Origin: Granulicella sp.
GTDB taxonomy: Bacteria; Acidobacteriota; Terriglobia; Terriglobales; Acidobacteriaceae
NCBI GenBank assembly: GCA_025408425.1
Contig: JANXYX010000001.1
Location: forward strand, 1-64,000
Direction: 5' to 3'
Length of the DNA: 64,000 bases
The position numbers were made by a program, and so were the translations under genes. The notes beneath the pieces are model-generated. The model saw only the letters and a list, made by a program, of their open reading frames with translations. It was not told where the DNA came from and ran no database searches. Each line of letters starts with the position of its first letter. The stretch's first letter is position 1. Positions 60,130 through 64,000 of the stretch are shown one piece after another.

Positions 60130-61041
60130 CTAGCTCTTCGTTCCTTCCACCGTAATATACGCCTGCATCGTATGCGTCTGGCCAGACTCCAGCGTCACCG
60201 CATTCGCACCCGCGTTCACCGTCTCCACGCACAGCATCTCGTGCCACTCATCCGGTCCCATGTCCGGCAGCTCCCGCCACGGATTGAACACCACCGTCGT
60301 ATTGGAGTTCGTCTTCGCAATCGTTATCTTGCGCCGGCCCGCCTCATCGTGGATCACGCAAGTCGCCGTAGTATTCGGATACACGCGATCCGTAAATCCA
60401 GTAAACCGCAGCGGAGCGTTCGCCGCCGGATTCACCTTGAAGTTATCCGTCTTGTCGATAAACGAGGTCGGCTCCAGTCCCGTCACACTCACCTCATGCA
60501 CATCCACCACTGAGAAATAAGTGTGCATCGCCTCTTCAAACACCAGCGGCATGGGCGCATCATTCGCAACCGTAAACTGCATCGTCAGACTGCGACCGAT
60601 GATCAACCGAAACGCCACGCGAAACTTGTCGAACCCCAGCTTGCGGCTGATCTCCGTAGGCCCCAGCGTGAAGATAAGGTGCAGGTCATCGCCCGCCAGC
60701 GCCACAGACGCCAGCGTCCAGTCCTGAGTCCGCGCAAACCCATGTGACGGTCCCGGCTTCCCATCGATCCGGTCGTTCTTTGAGTCCGTCGCAAACCACG
60801 GAAACGCCAGCGGCACGCCGCCACGGATCGGCTTGCCCGGAGCAAGATCGCTCTTCCGGCTCATGAAGATCACCGGTTCCTGCCCCGTTGGCTGCCACGC
60901 CGCAAGATGTGCGCCCTGCAGGTACACGCGCGCCGTGGCATGTGACGTCGACACGTCCGCGTAGATCAGGCCACTGGGAAGTTGATGAAAACTCAAAACC
61001 CCGGGCAGTGCAAAATGCTCACTCAGTTGTGCGAGGTCCAT
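60130..61041 (-). CDS. D-hexose-6-phosphate mutarotase
   Basis: This is a 303-residue beta-sandwich aldose-1-epimerase family member of the YeaD type. Blocks: QGAHLAAWQPTGQEPVIFMSRKSDLAPGKPIRGGVPLAFPWF, GPSHGFARTQDWTL, EEAMHTYFSVVDV and FNPWRELPDMGPDEWHEMLCVET. The conserved His/Glu residues in SHGFAR and HTYF are the expected catalytic pair. It interconverts anomers of hexose 6-phosphates. maf follows with no gap. Confidence 0.92.
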   Translation of the reverse strand: MDLAQLSEHFALPGVLSFHQLPSGLIYADVSTSHATARVYLQGAHLAAWQPTGQEPVIFMSRKSDLAPGKPIRGGVPLAFPWFATDSKNDRIDGKPGPSHGFARTQDWTLASVALAGDDLHLIFTLGPTEISRKLGFDKFRVAFRLIIGRSLTMQFTVANDAPMPLVFEEAMHTYFSVVDVHEVSVTGLEPTSFIDKTDNFKVNPAANAPLRFTGFTDRVYPNTTATCVIHDEAGRRKITIAKTNSNTTVVFNPWRELPDMGPDEWHEMLCVETVNAGANAVTLESGQTHTMQAYITVEGTKS

Positions 61042-61098
61042 GGTCCATCTTCTCTAGATGTAATGTTGCGCGGCACCCACTTCGGATGCCGCTGGTTT

Positions 61099-61893
61099 TT
61101 ATATCTGCGAGTAGCTCGTAGGCGTCAGAATCAGATTCGAGATATTGCTCACGATCGGCTCATACGCATAACGCTCCGAGCTCGATAGCTTCTTCCACTC
61201 CGGCGCCGTCTGGAACGCCTTCCAGCTCGTATCCAGATGGTTCATGTCCTCGAACGTCAACATGTACGTCAGGTTCGGCATGTGCGACCCCACCAGCGTA
61301 TCGCCGTAGAACACCTGCCCGCAGCCCGAGCTCTGGAAAATATCGAACTCGCCGTTGTGGAACATCTCCACTTTGCGAACGTGCGCTCCATAGGTTGGGC
61401 TCTCATACATACGCAACTGGAAGATGCGCTTCTCCTTCTTCGGCGGCGTCAGCTTCGGCCAGCCCTCAAACGCAATCAGCAGCGAGCTCTCCATCCGCAG
61501 AAACGCAGGGGCCGTCGCAGGCGCACTCCAGGCGGGCGCAGCCGCCTTCATGAACTCCGCATCCTGTGCCAGCTTCAGGTCCAACGTCACCAGCGTCTCC
61601 ACATTCGTGCTCGGCAGCAGCACATACAACGTTGGAGTATCCGACCCATACGTCAGGTTGAACGCACCCACCGGCGAGATCCCCAGACGATTCACCGCCG
61701 GAATCAAAGCCTCTGCCACATACTTCTCCATCAGCTTGCCCTGCGGCCCCGACTGCAGATGGTACTTGCGAATCTGGTAGTACTCCCGCGGCTTGCCTGC
61801 CGGTGTCTGCATCTCGGCCACTGCCGAGTTCTGTTGCGTAAGCGCAAGCGCCGATGCTGCCAGCGATGCCGTCAAGAATTCACGCCTTTCCAA
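61099..61893 (-). CDS. Tat-exported NIPSNAP family protein
   Basis: This is a 264-residue protein with a twin-arginine-like signal (MERREFLTASLAASALALT) and two ferredoxin-like NIPSNAP modules, one starting at REYYQIRKYHLQSG (residue ~36) and the other at IFQLRMYESPTYGAHVRKVEMF (~144). NIPSNAP proteins are of unknown function in bacteria. It precedes the mutarotase gene by 57 bases on the same strand. Confidence 0.87.
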   Translation of the reverse strand: MERREFLTASLAASALALTQQNSAVAEMQTPAGKPREYYQIRKYHLQSGPQGKLMEKYVAEALIPAVNRLGISPVGAFNLTYGSDTPTLYVLLPSTNVETLVTLDLKLAQDAEFMKAAAPAWSAPATAPAFLRMESSLLIAFEGWPKLTPPKKEKRIFQLRMYESPTYGAHVRKVEMFHNGEFDIFQSSGCGQVFYGDTLVGSHMPNLTYMLTFEDMNHLDTSWKAFQTAPEWKKLSSSERYAYEPIVSNISNLILTPTSYSQI

Positions 61894-62017
61894 TAGAGCC
61901 TCCAGGCAGCACTTTGCGCCGCCGTATAAAAGATTTGAAATGCACTACGAAGCATATAGGTTGGACCAGTCTTCCGTCAGCAGCATCATGCCGACGCGTC
62001 AGACAAGCACCCCCCAA

Positions 62018-62995
62018 TCAGTAGCCCGCCTCGCCCACCACGTTCTCCAGCGGCTGCCCTGCCAAATAACGCTTTAGCTGCGCCACACCAAACCGATACG
62101 CCCGATAGATAAACTCCGGCGTCGATCCCCCCACATGCGGTGTAATCAAACAGTTCGGAGCCGTCCACAACGGATGCCCCGCAGGCAGTGGCTCCGGATC
62201 CGTCACATCGACCGCCGCCCGAATCCGGTGCTCCACCAGCGCATTCACCAGTGCATCGGTCACCACCACCGGCCCTCGTGCCGCATTCACCAGCAGCGCA
62301 CCCTTCTTCATCAAAGCCATCTCTGCCGCACCAATCAGCCCACGGGTCTCCTCCGTCTGGGGCACAATCGCCACCACAATATCCGCCTCCGGCAGCAACC
62401 GGTGCAGATCCCCAATCGCGCTCACCACCGGAGTCTCCCGAGCCGACCGCGCAATCCGCAGCACCTTCACCTCAAAGGGCAGCAAGCGCGCCTCAATCGC
62501 AGCACCAATCGACCCATACCCCACAATCAGCACCGTCTTGCCCGCCAGGTCCTCTCCCAGCACTCGATACTGCCCCGCCGCCGCGCCATCTTCTCCCAGA
62601 AAGTTATCCGTCGCAGTCGCAAAGCCCTTCCACTCCTGCTTATGCTGCAGGTCGCGATACACCGGCAGCCGCTTCATCACTGCCAGAATCGCCGCCAGCA
62701 CCCACTCCGACGCCGAAATATCGTGAATCCCCCGCCCATCGCACAGCACCACATCCTTCGGTATCCACGGCGTAATCCAGTCCACCCCGGCCATCATCGA
62801 CTGCACCACCCGCACCCCGCGCAGGTGCCGGAACGTCTCCTCCGCATTCCGCCGCGCAAACGGAAGAATCCAGAAGTCCACATCCAGCCGCTGACCCTCC
62901 GCCATCGTGCGCGGAATCCTCACCACCTCAACCCCCGCCGGAAACTCCGCTAACAACTCCGACGAAAGCGCCTCATCCACTCCAACTTTTACCAT
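62018..62995 (-). CDS. D-2-hydroxyacid dehydrogenase
   Basis: This is an NAD(P)-dependent enzyme of about 325 residues. The Rossmann motif is VLIVGYGSIGAAIEARL (residues ~155-171), then MKKGALLVNAARGPVVVTDALVNAL (catalytic Arg), a DVTDPEPLP block (Glu) and TPHVGGSTPEF (His). It resembles glyoxylate/hydroxypyruvate reductases or phosphoglycerate dehydrogenase-like proteins; substrate not assignable. The start at 62995 is one of several with no strong ribosome site; a TTG-starting frame extends to 63025. Confidence 0.9.
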   Translation of the reverse strand: MVKVGVDEALSSELLAEFPAGVEVVRIPRTMAEGQRLDVDFWILPFARRNAEETFRHLRGVRVVQSMMAGVDWITPWIPKDVVLCDGRGIHDISASEWVLAAILAVMKRLPVYRDLQHKQEWKGFATATDNFLGEDGAAAGQYRVLGEDLAGKTVLIVGYGSIGAAIEARLLPFEVKVLRIARSARETPVVSAIGDLHRLLPEADIVVAIVPQTEETRGLIGAAEMALMKKGALLVNAARGPVVVTDALVNALVEHRIRAAVDVTDPEPLPAGHPLWTAPNCLITPHVGGSTPEFIYRAYRFGVAQLKRYLAGQPLENVVGEAGY

Positions 62996-63101
62996 CTCAT
63001 CAGTCTGCACCAACTCCCCCACCAAGGTCTACGCAGCCATGGAAGCCGCCTACATCAAACTACCCAGACGCGGGCGGCGTTCCACTCACAGACAGCTACT
63101 C

Positions 63102-63524
63102 TCAAGCGCCCTGAGGCATCGGTCGCTCGTTCAGGATCATCCAGGAAGTACCAAACTTGTCCCGCAGCATGCTGAACCGGAACGCATAAAACGTCTCCTG
63201 CATCGGCATAATGATCTCACCGCCATCGGAGAGCAAGCCATGGATTCTCTCTGCCTCCTCGATGCTGTCGACCGATAGAGACAGATACACACTGCGCATC
63301 GGCTGGAAACGCTCCGGCGGAACATCGCTGCCCAGCAGCGCCGTCTGGCCAAGCATCAAACGGGCGTGTAGAACCGTCTTGTCCCACTCCGGCGAGGTAG
63401 GGGTCACACCCGGCGCCTCGCCGTGCGTCATCAACATCGTGATCTTTCCGCCCAGATGCTGCTCATAGAAACGGAAGGCCTCTGCACAGTTGCCGCCAAA
63501 ATTAAGGTAAGTATGAAGCTTCAT
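63102..63524 (-). CDS. VOC family protein (PhnB/glyoxalase-like)
   Basis: This is a 140-residue vicinal-oxygen-chelate protein starting MKLHTYLNFGGNCAEAFRFYEQHLGGKITMLMTHGEAP, with SVYLSLSVDSIEEAERIHGLLSDGGEIIMPMQETFYAFRFSMLRDKFGTSWMI. The layout matches PhnB-like (DUF1428/3-demethylubiquinone methyltransferase-named) proteins of unknown function. It is not adjacent to a partner that explains its role. Confidence 0.88.
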   Translation of the reverse strand: MKLHTYLNFGGNCAEAFRFYEQHLGGKITMLMTHGEAPGVTPTSPEWDKTVLHARLMLGQTALLGSDVPPERFQPMRSVYLSLSVDSIEEAERIHGLLSDGGEIIMPMQETFYAFRFSMLRDKFGTSWMILNERPMPQGA

Positions 63525-63614
63525 CGTCGTATTCGTCCTTTCGCATTTTAGGTACAGATGGCAAGGGTGGAATCAGGCCCGCTTTGTCGTTACGCATATC
63601 TCCGCCAATACCCA

Positions 63615-64000
63615 CTAGAACGACACCCTCGCACCAAACTGAAACTGCCGCGGATCAGCCGCAGCCGTAGGCGTTCCCGCCGCCGTATAAAGCAGATCCA
63701 CATCAATCGTATTGTTCTTATTAATCAGATTGAACACGTCCGCCGTAAGCTGCAGCGCCACCTCATGCGAGAACGTAAACTCCTTCGCAACCCGAAGATC
63801 CGTAAACACGTTATACGGCTTCGTCCCGGTATTCCGCGCCAGCGACCCATTGAAGTAGCTGCTGCTCAGCCCCGCACCCGCGGGCGCATCCGCATAACAC
63901 GGCAGATTCAGAAACCCCGTAGACGAGTACTTCGAAGCCACCGCAGCCGTCCCGCAACTCGTCGTCGCACTCCCCGACGCGACCGCATTGGGACGATCCG
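63615..64000 (-). CDS. TonB-dependent receptor (Oar-like), C-terminal fragment
   Basis: The frame is open to the window edge at 64000 and ends at 63615, giving 127 residues of the C terminus. The sequence contains DLRVAKEFTFSHEVALQLTADVFNLINKNN and ends in QFQFGARVSF with a terminal Phe. These are the last strands of the large outer-membrane receptors typical of Acidobacteria, in which the DVFNLINKNN block recurs. The 5' end, plug domain and TonB box lie outside the window. The substrate is unknown. Confidence 0.85.
   Translation of the reverse strand, partial: DRPNAVASGSATTSCGTAAVASKYSSTGFLNLPCYADAPAGAGLSSSYFNGSLARNTGTKPYNVFTDLRVAKEFTFSHEVALQLTADVFNLINKNNTIDVDLLYTAAGTPTAAADPRQFQFGARVSF

Overview
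The window is a GC-rich bacterial chromosome segment with densely packed genes on both strands. The gene content points to a Gram-negative, aerobic, soil-type member of the Acidobacteriota, class Terriglobia (Edaphobacter/Granulicella/Terriglobus-like). The reasons are a complete outer-membrane assembly toolkit (lptD, bamA, lpxC, a SurA-like lipoprotein), a TonB/ExbB/ExbD/ExbD operon plus the end of a TonB-dependent receptor, a DUF5715-type exported protein, many secreted Tat/Sec enzymes and small c-type cytochromes. The genus is inferred from gene content; no rRNA gene is present to fix it, and I saw no tRNA gene.

Layout. 0-4.3 kb: tail of a DUF3606-type protein, a SnoaL-like protein, a CHAD protein, a PSCyt1-type cytochrome, an M15-like exported protein and a Gfo/Idh/MocA oxidoreductase. 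4.3-14 kb: an envelope block with lptD, a DsbA-like lipoprotein and a SurA-like lipoprotein in one operon, an RDD membrane protein read divergently, then bamA. 14-25 kb: a molybdopterin oxidoreductase/VOC/CPXCG operon, a TMEM175-type channel, a Tat-exported metallo-beta-lactamase-fold protein, frr, DinB, an aminotransferase, lipA, an ornithine cyclodeaminase homologue and a small cytochrome/membrane-protein pair. 25-34.9 kb: dacB (PBP4), folP, an isolated PEGA ORF, DUF2278, a HipA-like kinase/DUF3037 pair, a CAP-domain protein, a lower-GC rmuC and an exported GH32 fructan hydrolase. 35-42.5 kb: acpP-fabF, an octaheme cytochrome, a YIP1 protein, DUF1348, a biotin carboxylase with its biotin carrier, and a TPR lipoprotein. 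42.9-48.8 kb: the tonB-exbB-exbD-exbD operon and yajC-secD-secF. 49-64 kb: chrA, a UPF0303 protein, an M28 peptidase, tgt, an SDR, an ArsR regulator, folK, lpxC, an M20 peptidase, maf, a hexose-6-phosphate mutarotase, NIPSNAP, a D-2-hydroxyacid dehydrogenase, a VOC protein and a truncated TonB-dependent receptor.

How the genes fit together. Most of the window is housekeeping: envelope biogenesis (LPS lipid A synthesis, LPS export, OMP insertion, protein secretion, peptidoglycan remodelling), cofactor synthesis (lipoate, folate) and fatty-acid synthesis. The lptD/thiol-oxidoreductase/SurA arrangement groups an LPS translocon that has a C-terminal Cys-Cys pair with a candidate disulfide enzyme and a candidate periplasmic chaperone.

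No obvious large new defence or mobile system is visible. The most unusual signals are (1) a dispersed composite repeat, made of a 30-bp module, a variable TTGCC-type hexanucleotide array and a ~105-bp hairpin-bearing module, present at several loci; (2) a PEGA-domain ORF whose first ~18 codons lie inside that repeat; (3) the HipA-like kinase/DUF3037 overlap; and (4) the compositionally different rmuC.
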